From Symbiodinium microadriaticum (lineage: Eukaryota > Sar > Dinophyceae > Suessiales > Symbiodiniaceae): a stretch of DNA of 64,000 nucleotides. The position numbers and the translations under genes were made by a program. How positions within the stretch are numbered: position 1 is the stretch's first letter; each line of letters starts with the position of its first letter. The notes beneath the pieces were generated by a model, which was not told the DNA's origin, did no database searches, and saw only the letters and a list, made by a program, of their open reading frames with translations. Shown in pieces: positions 47,767-58,683 of this stretch. Where the stretch lies: positions 187,183-251,182 of the forward strand of contig LSRX01000288.1 of NCBI GenBank assembly GCA_001939145.1, read 5' to 3'.

Positions 47767-49479
47767 ATGCGTGGCAAACAGAAGGCCCAGAAAGCAAAGA
47801 GGCTGAAGCGAACCCCCGTGGATTGTGATGACTTCTGGGGCTGGCGATGCGCAGATGTGGCTACCTCGGTTGACTGGGAGAAGCTTCAACAGGGACTCGA
47901 TTCTTTGATGTCCCCACGACTTTGGGCCAACCAGCTAACGCTTCGGAAAGTGGCAGGTGCCGTGCCGCTGCAGCTTCGAGACCTTGGCTCGGCTTCTGGC
48001 TCGGCCCGGAAGCAATCGATCTGGGAGGCTTCGAAGTTGCCCGCGGGGAAGGCTTCGGAGGCTTCGGCCTCTACGCCACCGCCATCCTTCCTTGTCTCGT
48101 CTTCTATTGCTATGCAAGCATCAACTGGCAAAGGGCGGGGATGGTATGCCACCGAGCCTTTGGATACCGGTGTCATGGTCCTCATCGAGCGGCCTTTAGT
48201 AGCAGTGCTTGACGGAGAATGGCGCGACGAGAGCTGGGCAGAATGTGGCAGTTCCGACTCTGCAGCTTTAAGCGTCGAGCTCGCACGATGCTACTCTTCA
48301 AGCTTGGCTTCACTCCTGTCTGGCTTTCACCCACAGGAGGCCGTGCAGGCAAATGACGCCGATTCAGACGAAGAGGAGGAGCCGATTCTCAGAGACGCCA
48401 TGAGAACGGCACTGAACACTGCCTGGAAGCCAGTGGATATCTCCGAAGGGGCCCGAGAACGTCTGGAGGACGTCGTCCGCTTGAATTCTCTAGGTTTCTA
48501 CACCAACTCGGAGCAGCTTTGCCACCACGAAAACTTCGCAGCACTCACAGGGAATGGGCTCTTCGCCTTGGCCAGCGGCTTCAACCATTCCTGCGAGCCC
48601 TCGCTGCAGCGCTGCTCCTTCGGAGATCTGACAGCTTTTGTGACGAATCAGCCGGTGGCAGCTGGGTCCGAGCTATGTATCAGCTACATCGAGTCCGAGT
48701 TGCTCTGTGCACCCAAGTCTTTGCGGAGTCAGTCGCTGAATCGTGACTTCGTTTGCGCTTGCACTCGATGCCATAAGCAAGAAGGCGCGCCGGAAGAAGC
48801 GGCCGTTGAAAGGAACTTTATGCGAGTCGATGCCCAAGTCCAGGCCAACCTGGCACTCCTGCCGCCCAAGGAGCGAGTCCGCGCTGTGGCCGCGGCCTTG
48901 GAGGGACACTTGGACGAGGCCGAGGAGCCTGAGGAGGAGGAGGAGGAGGCCGTGGAAGAGGTTGAAGTTGCTTCGGCGCACTCCCGTGAGAAGGACGTGT
49001 CTGAGCATGAGGCAAAGGCCCCCAAAGTTGTCCTGCTCGGGAAGGATGCTCAGGAACTTCGTGTCGTCCAGGCCCAGGCTTTCATGCAGATGCAGGAGTG
49101 GGAGAGCGCCTTCCAGGTTTGGCGGCAGAATGCAGCCTTTAGTTGCCATCACTGCCCGCCTTTTGATGAAGCTTTGGTTGTCTACGCCATGCAGGCCGCA
49201 TTATGCAAAGCAGAGAGTTCCAATTTGGCTGGAGCTGACAATATCGACTACGTTCGCCTAGCCGTCGAAGCCCATTGCAGGGCTTTCGGAGTGAACAACT
49301 TTGCATGGCGCTATGCAAAGGAGGTGGAGGAGTCACGGGTCAGTTCCGAAACGAAGAATCTCTTCTGGAGTGCTGCACGAAGGGAAGCACCCAGAATCCG
49401 TCCCTTTGCAGAGGCGGTGCGAGACTGGTGTTTCAAGCCAGATGAGGTGCCGCCAGCCTTCCAGAGTTTCACATCCTGA
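47767..49479 (+). CDS. SET-domain protein (SMYD/SET5-like), intronless
   Basis: 570 residues from ATG 47767 to TGA 49479, no intron. Family knowledge: SET domains transfer methyl groups from S-adenosylmethionine to lysines of histones or other proteins. The N-terminus is basic (RGKQKAQKAKRLKR). The SET domain is split as in SMYD proteins: an N-SET motif GKGRGWYATEPL near residues 121-132 (the GxG of cofactor binding), an insert of about 130 residues with an acidic stretch (DADSDEEEEP), then FNHSCEPS (residues 272-279, the catalytic-site NHS motif) and GSELCISYIE (300-309, the conserved Tyr). A post-SET cysteine cluster follows (CACTRC, residues 330-335). No MYND zinc finger is seen in the insert, unlike true SMYD proteins. 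A glutamate-rich segment (EEPEEEEEEAVEEVEV) and a helical C-terminal region follow, in the place of the TPR-like domain. Clean coding over its whole length. Confidence 0.88.
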   Translation: MRGKQKAQKAKRLKRTPVDCDDFWGWRCADVATSVDWEKLQQGLDSLMSPRLWANQLTLRKVAGAVPLQLRDLGSASGSARKQSIWEASKLPAGKASEASASTPPPSFLVSSSIAMQASTGKGRGWYATEPLDTGVMVLIERPLVAVLDGEWRDESWAECGSSDSAALSVELARCYSSSLASLLSGFHPQEAVQANDADSDEEEEPILRDAMRTALNTAWKPVDISEGARERLEDVVRLNSLGFYTNSEQLCHHENFAALTGNGLFALASGFNHSCEPSLQRCSFGDLTAFVTNQPVAAGSELCISYIESELLCAPKSLRSQSLNRDFVCACTRCHKQEGAPEEAAVERNFMRVDAQVQANLALLPPKERVRAVAAALEGHLDEAEEPEEEEEEAVEEVEVASAHSREKDVSEHEAKAPKVVLLGKDAQELRVVQAQAFMQMQEWESAFQVWRQNAAFSCHHCPPFDEALVVYAMQAALCKAESSNLAGADNIDYVRLAVEAHCRAFGVNNFAWRYAKEVEESRVSSETKNLFWSAARREAPRIRPFAEAVRDWCFKPDEVPPAFQSFTS

Positions 49480-50454
49480 CCACATCTTAGAGTTGCATCA
49501 GGGCACACGTTTGCTCCTATGATATTTTACTATGTTCTTTTTGTTCTGTTATATGATCATATAGGTTCAACATGCCATGTTAGAGAACATTATGCTATTT
49601 TATATATCTGCAAAGTGCATGGAGGACCGTTGACTAAGAGCAAGACTTTCAAGCCTGACAAGCCACACGCAGCTTCAGGCCCAAGCGCATGGCGCCACCT
49701 CTCATGTGCATTTGCCTAGTTTTTATATGTTAGCTTGTTCGGCGGCTCTTTAGCACAAACTCGAGCCTTCCTTTCTCTGTTTCTATCAAAACTGGGTCAA
49801 TATAGAAGCCTGAATATATTTTAATGTTGCTATTCCATAGGGTTCCTTTTTTTCATATGGCTCCTTTATATTATACCCAAAACTTTGTTCTGAGAACTAC
49901 CCCTCGAGATCGTTGAAGCTTTATCACCCAAGCCCCTATCATACCTTGCCAACGCTGCAAGAAGGGTCGGGAGTACCCCCAAGACCGGCAGCATGACAGC
50001 CCAAGCGTTCCATGCCATGGCAACGCCAGGCCGGGTGCTCAGCCACTAAGTCGATGTGCACCGCGGCCGTAATTGCACTTGTGGCAGTAACGAGTAACGG
50101 TGCTGTAGTAATAGTAGCTAGGAATCATAGTACTGGCAGGAACGCAAATGTGAAGAATCACAGTAATCGTCAGCACATTCATGATTCGTGATAATGTGAG
50201 TCGTCAGGCAACCATGACAACAAGTAAGATTGATATGTCAGGGCGACTGTGTGCAAGGCCAACGGTCACTAATGCCATCGCCGACCTGCAAGGGGCAAGC
50301 AGACTGCATCGGCCATCGGGCACCACCACCTCCACCATCACCACCGGCGACAACAACCCCCAACAACATCCACCAGCAGCAAGAGCAGCAGCAACAACAA
50401 CAATGACAAAGGCTACTACTTACTACTGCTGCTGCCGCTGCTGCTGCTAGTAGC

Positions 50455-50477
50455 ATGAGCAGCAGCCCTGGCAGCAG

Positions 50478-50551
<74 letters not shown>

Positions 50552-50577
50552 CTAGTAGTAGCAGCAGTAGCAGTAGT

Positions 50578-50657
<80 letters not shown>

Positions 50658-50760
50658 CAGTAGCAGTAGCAGTAGCAGTAGCAGCAGCAGCAGCAGCAGC
50701 AGTAGCAGCAGTAGTAGTAGCAGAAGGAGGAAGAAGTAGTAGTAGAAGAAGTAGTCAGCA
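50455..50760. repeat. AGT/AGC trinucleotide array
   Basis: About 300 bases of interleaved AGT, AGC and GTC triplets. It reads as poly-Ser, poly-Val/Ala or poly-Cys/Tyr depending on frame and strand. There is no flanking domain, so the poly-Ser ORF is treated as a repeat translation. Confidence 0.92.
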
Positions 50761-51418
50761 CATTTCAGCCGTAGGCACTAAATGAGCAGTTGTGTACTAT
50801 AATATGCGATGAAAATATATTCGAAGAATATACTATAGTAGTGCTACTATCATAATACCACTGTCACGATACTACAATAATAGTACTACTGCAACACTAT
50901 ACTATTATCTTCCTGGGAGGCCAGCGGCTCCGGCTTTCAGTTGCCTTCGGAGCTTCTGACACCTTCCCGGCCTTGTTGCAGGAGATGAGCGGCACCATAC
51001 TAGTATATATATATATATGTATATAGGTATATATAATTTGTCGTTGTGAAGCTTTTATCTTCCTGATATCAGTTTCAAGCTCTGCTGCATGATCGAAATT
51101 TGGTCTATTCAATCGCTTCCTTTGCATTGTTGTCTTGCCTTTCTCTGTTGGATATTCCAGCTTTCTTCATAATGCTGGTGTAGAAATGGTTTGTAGTTCC
51201 AAGTTCTTTCTTCTCACTCAGAATCAGATTGCTTGGGTCAGTGAAGCCTTGTCTACTGTGTGTGAGAGCGAGAATCGAACGGACTCAGCCTTTGCTAAAA
51301 CCGACCCATCCAACCAGCAGCCAGAGAGCTTGTTTCAAAGCCAGTGAAGCGACTCTGGGTCCAGTCAAGGATGGGCTCCCAACCACAAAAGGGGCAGGGG
51401 TACCATACGCTGATATGT

Positions 51419-51517
51419 ATGTATATATATATATATATATATATATCTATCTCTCTCTCTATATATATATATATCACATATAGGTATAGATATGTAAATA
51501 AATATATATATATATAC

Positions 51518-51548
<31 letters not shown>

Positions 51549-51560
51549 TGTATACACTTA
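51419..51560. repeat. TA/TATC/TATG compound microsatellite
   Basis: TA array, TATCTCTC transition and an eight-unit TATG array; directly upstream of the first exon of the following gene model. Confidence 0.9.
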
Positions 51561-51601
51561 TACACACACGTACATACACGCATATGCATGCACCGACTCA
51601 G

Positions 51602-53050
51602 GAGCTCAGCGGCCAGACGAAGGTCCTTCGAAGCATCGATGACCGGCTGACAACGACCCAGGCTCCACACACTGACTGTAAGTCGAGCCCCTTCAATAAG
51701 GCATTGAGGTGTGAGATGCATCGAATGTGCTCGGGGTCAAAGGGATCGAGCAATCTCGAGCCGGACCGGTTCGGGAAGGCATCATGCATTCTTCTTGCAG
51801 CTCATATATGTCAGAGTGTCAAAAAATGGGTTGACATACATGCGATTGGCCTTTGCCACGGGGTTCGCGATTGATTTCAACCCATCGCAACATATGGTCA
51901 GGAAGGCTGCCGGGACCATCAAAGCATTCCTCGCTTCACAGGCGCTGGTCCCCAAAGCGCTGGGGAAGATGAAGTGCGAGATCCCGGGCCACGAGGTCTG
52001 GTTGTTATTTTGTTCACTGCTTGCCTGGCCTGTGGCCGCGTATTCATATATGGCTGCCCGAAGAGCAGCGCGAGCAGGGAGTCGCGTTGTAGTTTCAAGA
52101 CATGAGCTTGTCTGCTACGTAGAGCCGGCAAAAGCCGGTGAAAGGCCTATCGCCTGGCTGTGAGCTTGCCATCATCCACCTGTGTATTATGCAAAGCCGC
52201 AAAGCGCTTCGAGCAAGCGAGGGCGACATCAAAGCAGCTATGGACAAGCTGATGGAAGATTCGGTCGTCATAAAGGACGCGGCATGCGAGCGCAGAAGAG
52301 AGAGCGAGACAGACGGTGAGCGAGCGTGCACTAGCGGCATTAGCGATCTAAAGGCATGATAAAATCATCTTCTTTGGGTTGCAAGGGAAACGAGTCAAGT
52401 GATTCGCGCTCATTCTTTTGTCTGGATAGGTTTGCAGCATGGCCGTGGGTGCGAAGAGAAGCGACTGCCTAAGATATCCCATTTCTAGCCGCTAGCCGTC
52501 CGGGATGTGCCCGGTACGCAGGCCGTAAATCCACAAGGACGAAAGACAGCGCGAGGAACTCAAACAGGTGTGCCTGAGCGACCGGCAGTGGGACTCAAGC
52601 CCCATAAGAGACCGAGAAGCGAACGAAGCAGCTCCCATCGCCCCAGAGCCCACTTTCTGGGAACTCCTCTGCTTCGCATCTTTCTTCGCAGGAGCAGGTG
52701 GGCACCATCATTGACCGGCTACATGACTCCGCCAACGAAGCTATGGCTTTCAATGACCTGATGCACAGGCCGGCTGCCACCGCCAGTGTCCTCACAAACA
52801 GCGGCTTAATGGGTTCAGGTTCAGGCTCAGCATGTTCCACCTCTCCGACATTCTTGGTAGTTTTTGGCCAACCTTCTCTCTTGATGCCAGGCAGTTCGAG
52901 TACAAAGGCAACCGCTTGCCGGAAGAAGTCTCCGAGTTCTCTGGTACAGCCAAGCGCTTAAGAAGCCAGCCTATCCTGGGAGGATCCGAGGGGAAATTTG
53001 CCGGGTCAACTGTAGCCTGGTATACGGGCCTAGCTGTTGCTCTGCTGTAG
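51602..53050 (+). CDS. Unrecognised multi-exon protein gene, 3' half with frame switches
   Basis: 51602-51677 starts after CAG with G, reads ELSGQTKVLRSIDDRLTTTQ and has a canonical GTAAGT donor (SNARE-like heptads are possible, not proven). 51817-51995 joins in phase: NGLTYMRLAFATGFAIDFNP on to KMKCEIPGHE, GT donor. 52165-52315 joins in phase: RKALRASEGDIKAAMDKLME on to RRRESETD, GTGAGC donor. Then 52538 onward reads DERQREELKQVCLSDRQWDS on to FWELLCFASFF; from 52692 a second frame reads EQVGTIIDRLHDSANEAMAF; and from about 52800 the first frame resumes with RLSMFHLSDILGSFWPTFSL on to EVSEFSGTAKRL. The last three pieces abut without room for introns, so this part is either frameshifted or misread. 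No family recognised. Confidence 0.42.
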
Positions 53051-53328
53051 CTCTGCTTAGTGCCTGTAGGCTCCATTGTAGCTCCTTTTTGGGGTTACCT
53101 TTTGGGACCCTTAATATAGAACTGGTCAAAACAAAAGAAGGAACTACAATGGAGACTATAGGTACTGTATGTCCCGCGCCCTATCCTTGACTGCCGTTTT
53201 ACGCCCTTTTCACATCTCCTTGGGAACTCCAAATCCATGCTGCTGCACATGCTGCACCCCTCTGGCAACCGAGGGTTTCAAGTCGGAGATTGGAAGCTAA
53301 TAAGACCCAAAAAAGGCCCTGAATATAC

Positions 53329-53508
53329 GTAGTAAACACAAAGACTCTTGCAAAAAACAGGCAGCCCCCCATCAAGAAGCACCGGTATCCCAGCCCGAAG
53401 AACAGCTGGTCCGCCCAGGTGGTGTCCAATCTCCACCGCGCCGAGGATATGGCGAAGAAGGAAATGGTCGCTGGTGCGAAGGCATCCAAATAAGGGGGTT
53501 CGGAAGGG
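53329..53508 (-). CDS. Candidate membrane-protein exon
   Basis: On the minus strand, between CTCAG and an ACTAC then GTATAT donor, 180 nt read PYLDAFAPATISFFAISSAR, then WADQLFFGLGYRCFLMGGCL and FFARVFVFTT. It has two hydrophobic helices with a Trp/Asp loop. Family unknown. Convergent with the 51.6-53.05 kb gene. Confidence 0.4.
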
Positions 53509-55658
53509 CTGAGGCTACAAATGAGTTCTGGCTTTGCATCAAGCTGCAATCCTTCGGGGCATGGGTGACTCCAGGTGGGGTGCAATGAATGCTTTAAGCC
53601 TGTCGTGGCTAGTACTAGCTGTAAAGATGAAGTTGTGATGTCTACCATTCAAGATTTTTTTGTCTCGATACACAGTCGGGTCGGATGCTTGAGCCTTGAG
53701 CAGATGCATACCTGCTAGGACCTGGTGCGAATGGCGGAAGAAGTTCGAACCATGATCATGGCTTCCACGATGCCTGCATCCATGCTCCTCCACTGCACTG
53801 GCAAGGATTATGGAATCGCACCCCAGCCATGCATACCTTCGCCAACCCACAGCGTCCGCACCGTTGGGCCCAGCTATATCACGCTGGCGCACCTTCCTGC
53901 AGTTGTAGGGCGTACAATTATGTAATCATGCATACACGAATGTACTGCCGAAACACGGCCTTCAAAAGAGACAACAAATCAATCCACATTGCGCATATTG
54001 CGCAGGATAGATCCGCCTCTCTGATCTCTGAGGTGCATCCTCGGTGCCCCTCCGATCCAGAGACGCAGTGCCAACGCAGCATCGTTTCTGTGAGCTCTGA
54101 AGCAGCACTCGCGTGTTGAAGCTAATCCTGACTGTATGCATCTGCGAGAAATCGATGTATAACACCAGGCATTGGTTGTTCTAAGCTTTATAACCTCACG
54201 AGTTCACATGAGTTTAAACTATCCAGGAGTTCATATATAGTATGCAGGTCTAGGATTTCGGATTTGGGAGTGCGTACATACAAATGTATATATATATATA
54301 TATATATACATACACACATGCGTCCACGACCCGACACTTCATCTTCAGCCTTCTGCAGCTTACACCATCATCGCCTCCGACGCCTTCTGCCGACGGCCAG
54401 TCTCACTGATGTCCTCTCGGACATGCGCCGGTTCGCAGAAACAGGAAATGCAGCTATACTGGTGTTCTTTGATGCACTCTGCATCTCAGCGATGTGTGTT
54501 GGCTCCGCCGGAGCTAGAGCAGCTGGAGCCCGCAGCACTGTGCAGTTGCCTGTGGGCCCAGGCAGGCTGTCCTGGAACGTCGGACGCGAAGGCCGTGGGG
54601 TGCCTTTCGGCCGCAAATGTGCAAACACCACACCCTAGATTATGTTTCAAGATCAACCCCAGACAAGTGGACAAGCTTAGCCCATCCAATCTTGAGTCCT
54701 GCATGGGCAAGTCCCCAATTGAACCAACACCAAGGAGGCAGAGATGCCAGCGGCTTGGAGGGACGAGGCGCAAGTGGAGAGATTGGAGAGTCCGCGGCTC
54801 TAGCAGGGCGTGGCATGGCCGGCACACTTTGGGCAGGCCGTGCGGGAAGCTCGCTTACTAGAGAAGGAGGCAGCAGCGCAGCCGCCACAGCCACAGGCCA
54901 CTCACCTGGCTGTGTGGTCTCTTGCAAGGAGCTGTTGTTATAAGCTAAAAGTGCACTGGCTTGGTTCCCATGCAACGAGCGTCAGGTCGAAGACTCCGGT
55001 CCGGACTTTGTGACGGTTGTGGCCGGAACAGCAGTGTGGCTGCATCTTGAGGCTCTCCATGCTACAAGGTGCCCAAATGCGAAGACAGCAACAAAGGTGG
55101 CATTGTTCGGGCTCCTCCTCGCCGGAATCATTACACTCTCGCCGCCGCAAAGATGCACTGGACTTCGGAGACGGCACTCCAGTCACATGGATCTGCTGCA
55201 TCTAGCCGGATGACCCGGTTTTAGGTACTCGTATGTGGACTTCGCATTTGTATACTCTAACTCGACACCATCGCCCATCTAGGCCATACGGGCCATACAT
55301 GTCACGGCTTCAGTAAAGGGTCCAGCATTCGTGGGCCAGTGTCCAGGACAGTTCCGCCACGTGGCCTTTAGTAATGTTCAGGTCGCTGTGGGCCCTTGGA
55401 AGTATCATTCACAACCAGCTCGGGGCATCGTGATCATGGGTCGCAGTTTCGTTGAAGGCTTGTTGGCTTGTTGCGTGAAGTTGTTGTTGAAATTTCGATG
55501 CGTCCGAGGTAGGTCATGAATGACCAGTATCATAAACAGCCGAGTCATGAGCACTGCACATCAGACCTCACAGCAGGCGCCGAAGCTCTTTGCGCAAGTC
55601 TGCTCTGAGGCCCTCGCCGGGGCCGCTGCCTCCAGTGTTCGATCAACCTCCCTCGGAG
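53509..55658. other. Stretch with weak exon signals
   Basis: A TA array lies at about 54286-54308. Weak + strand stretches are 54397-54500 (SLTDVLSDMRRFAETGNAAI) and 55352-55381 (FRHVAFSNVQ, a possible 30-nt microexon between ACAG and GTCGCT). Overlapping frames on both strands prevent a firm model. Confidence 0.4.
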
Positions 55659-55791
55659 GCCCTGGGTTGTAACGACTCAATGTACCTCTTCTCAGATGAT
55701 GCCGTTCGGTCGCCTCTGGTGATGCTGCCCTTGTCAGGCAAGTGGTTTGCCGACCTTCTCCCTGAAATCATGAAGACCAGGATTGCGCTCG
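55659..55791 (+). CDS. Candidate exon of an unknown protein
   Basis: Starts after GGAG with G and ends before GTCTTA. Reads ALGCNDSMYLFSDDAVRSPL, then VMLPLSGKWFADLLPEIMKT. The next exon may begin at 55848 (EPTVVGATLHPKSKQSVTTC on to RMRSFPWHP), which fits the phase but implies a 56-nt intron containing GTTTAGGGTGTA words. Confidence 0.4.
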
Positions 55792-56380
55792 GTCTTAGGG
55801 TGTAGGCTCGGTTTAGGGTGTATCGAGCATTATGCAGAATAGCGAAGAGCCCACGGTCGTGGGAGCGACTCTCCACCCCAAGTCGAAGCAGAGTGTTACC
55901 ACATGTTACCACCGCAAGCACGAGACTGTCGATATGCGCCCGGAGGAGCGAGGCCCTGCCGACCGCATGCGCAGTTTTCCGTGGCATCCGAGCTGCGCCA
56001 GCCAAAGCAAAAGGTGCTGTATGCTCTCTGACATCGTGCGGGGTTTCGAGTCTTCGACCACGATGGTGGTAATTGTGCGCCCCTGCTATCTCATACGTGA
56101 CATAGACTGCAACTGAGTTAGTCGAGCTGTTCCTCGTCGTCTGCCATTTCCCGTAGCCTCAATAGGTGGCATCATCATTGTGTTTCCAAGCCAAGACTGC
56201 TTCGTGCAGAAAGTTGGTGGAGGTTGATGTCATGTTCGTCGGCTCATCGCCATGACCTGTGGGCCAAACATGAATGTGGCGTGGGCTCGAGCTCAACTAA
56301 GTTCTGCTTATGAAACTTACAAAAAGTTTCAACTTCATTTCGTTTTCTTTCCGGCGGTATTGAGCCTGGATCCCGACATA

Positions 56381-56524
56381 ATGGCCGGACGATTGGCTCT
56401 TGCTGCGAGCTGCTTTCTCCTTCAGGTGCCTTGCTGCGGGGGCCTGCGGCGAAGTGTTTCTGGTGGTGACGAGCGGGATGATGAAGTGGAAATTTCTACG
56501 ACGATTACTGATGCCGATGATTAA
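56381..56524 (+). CDS. Candidate first exon with signal peptide
   Basis: A pyrimidine-rich stretch ends in GAG and CCTGGATCCCGACATA, then ATG 56381. Reads MAGRLALAASCFLLQVPCCG, then GLRR and an acidic segment (SGGDERDDEVEISTTITDAD). The h-region and small residues fit a secretory signal. The Thr-containing end fits the Thr-rich exon at 56743, so a secreted mucin-like protein is plausible. The TAA at 56522 may be past the true donor. Confidence 0.38.
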   Translation: MAGRLALAASCFLLQVPCCGGLRRSVSGGDERDDEVEISTTITDADD

Positions 56525-56742
56525 GATGAAGACGACGTAAGAAGATGGTGAACTGGCCAGGTTGTGTACTACCGGCTTACATGCAGTACATCATAGTACG
56601 TCCGAAGTTGAAACCACTTGGCATAGTACAAGTTGAAATCGAAGAGAGTACTCGATGACCGGGCCACGAGCCATGTTGATATTCTGTCTACTCCGCAGTA
56701 AGACCGGTCAAATTGCTGGATCGAGACTTGTGTTGTTCGTAG

Positions 56743-56915
56743 CCTTACCACCAACTATTGCCACAGCAATCACTAGCACTAGCACTCCATCAACACCTGC
56801 CGACACGCCGACAACGACAACAGAGCACAGCAGCAGTAGCAGCACTGCCACCACCGCCACCGCCACCACCGCCACCGCCACCAGCGCAACCACCACCACT
56901 GCAGCTGCGACGACG
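56743..56915 (+). CDS. Candidate Thr/Ser-rich (mucin-like) exon
   Basis: Follows GTAG and ends before GTCTGT. Reads PTIATAITSTSTPSTPADTP, then TTTTEHSSSSSTATT and ATATSATTTTAAATT. Triplets are mixed (ACC, ACG, ACT, GCC), so this is peptide-level repetition. It resembles the linker of the 36.6-kb gene. Confidence 0.38.
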
Positions 56916-57794
56916 GTCTGTCGACGCTGATAACTCCGAGCCCTGTTGCCCGTGCCGTTTGCTAAGGCCGTTGCCCAATGCACGCGCGGCCAGGCAGGCT
57001 GCAAGGCATGCACAGCGGGTGTCGGGGTTCTAGGCTTCCCCGGTTTTCAAGAGACCTGGGTGCACACAAGAGGTATTGAAGCGACTTCATGAGTTCGATC
57101 GCTGATAACATTTGGAAGAAGGCATCCGGAGTCTTCCTGTATGAGGTGCCCGGAAAGGCAGGATTTGAATGACAGGGCATTGCTTCCTGAAGCATTCTGC
57201 TTAAACCGCATAGGAGTTTTCCGTTGGGACCAGACGATTGAAGCCTAAAGTCCACCGGTTGATGGCTTCCGCACCGGGAAGCTAAGCGGCTTAATTGCGA
57301 TGCATGCGAGGCTCGAAATCAGGGCGCAACTCTGCTGCAGGCCACTTGGCTGCACAATTCCTACACTCGACTTGGCAAGTGCTGGTGGGAAGTACTAAAA
57401 GTATTAGGTGAACTGAAACTTGCAGCCAGGAAAGCTTGATCCATCCGGACCTTCTGACCTCAAACGGCGGAGCAGATGTACCGTGATTGTCAGACAGTGA
57501 CAGTTCTCCTCATACATGGGGCTTCCGGAACAGAAGTAGATTCGTAGACAACAGTTTCCTTCGAAATTAATTACTCGACCTCTCGAAACGGCTGACAGGG
57601 AGGTTAGTGAGATCGTGGCATCCGCCGAGGTGCACGTGCGCGAGTCTGTTCAGAAGGCCCGGTGCTCCGAAGAACTATCTGGTCTGAGTCGCAGTCGGCT
57701 GCAGGAGCTGGCTTTCGTCGTCAAGTCAGCCGTCCGCTGCTGCTGCTGATGCTGCTGTTATTGCTCCTACCGTTATCGCACCACCACCACCACN

Positions 57795-58113
57795 AACCAC
57801 AACCACAACCACAACCACAACCACAACCACAACCACAACCACAACCACAACCACAACCACAACCACAACCACAACCACAACCACAACCACAACCACAACC
57901 ACAACCACAACCACAACCACAACCACAACCACAACCACAACCACAACCACAACCACAACCACAACCACAACCACAACCACAACCACAACCACAACCACAA
58001 CCACAACCACAACCACAACCACAACCACAACCACAACCACAACCACAACCACAACCACAACCACAACCACAACCACAACCACAACCACAACCACAACCAC
58101 AACCACAACCACA
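57795..58113. repeat. ACAACC hexanucleotide array
   Basis: About 53 almost perfect copies, with one ambiguous base (n) at 57794. In one + frame it codes uninterrupted Thr, in others PQ or HN. A CAG-rich region follows (to about 58232). Confidence 0.95.
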
Positions 58114-58176
58114 GCAGCAGCAACAACAACATCATCAACAACAACAGCAACAACAGCAGCAACCACAACAGCAACA

Positions 58177-58232
<56 letters not shown>
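58114..58232. repeat. CAG/CAA array
   Basis: CAGCAGCAACAACAACATCA then a clean CAG run; continues the Thr/Ala or Gln frames of the array before it. Confidence 0.93.
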
Positions 58233-58233
<1 letters not shown>

Positions 58234-58494
58234 CCAATAGTAACCACAGCAACAACAACCACAACCACTACTAAGCCAACAAAATTCAACAACGACAACA
58301 GCAATATCCAAAACAGCAGTAACCTTCACAGCTACAACCACTACCGCTGCTTTTGCTGCTTCAGCTGTGCAGCTACGACATCTACCACCACGAGGACTAT
58401 TACGACTACTGGCACCAGCTTTAGCACGCTAAGCGACAGCAGTAGCACTGCATCTACCACCACCACCACCACCACTACTACAGCTACTGCTACT

Positions 58495-58503
58495 GCTACT
58501 CTG

Positions 58504-58542
<39 letters not shown>

Positions 58543-58543
58543 T

Positions 58544-58602
<59 letters not shown>

Positions 58603-58683
58603 CTGCTGCTGCTGCTGCTACTACTACTACTACTACTACTGCTATTATTATTATTATTATTCTTATTATTATTATTATTATTA
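58495..58683. repeat. CTA/TTA trinucleotide array
   Basis: ACT repeats with CTG and ATT variants. Between this and the CAG array (58233-58494) lies Thr/Ser-rich coding-like sequence whose best frame changes at least once. Confidence 0.93.

Larger units (their letters stand above)
49480..51601. other. 3' flank, AT-rich spacer and trinucleotide repeats
   Basis: 49480-50180 shows no gene. 50180-50450 has Thr/Ser-like CACCAC and CAACAAC words. AGT/AGC arrays follow, then TA arrays at about 51002-51022 and 51419-51480 and a TATG array at about 51520-51551. Confidence 0.6.

Noticed and set aside
50455..50739. Poly-Ser ORF
   Set aside because: Pure AGT/AGC array; no flanking domain or signal sequence.
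55832..56116. Separate 94-codon gene
   Set aside because: Better read, at least in its first part, as the next exon after 55659-55791.
57726..58304. Poly-Val, poly-Trp/Leu and poly-Gln/Pro ORFs
   Set aside because: Frame shadows of the ACAACC and CAG arrays; only the Thr frame fits neighbouring exons.
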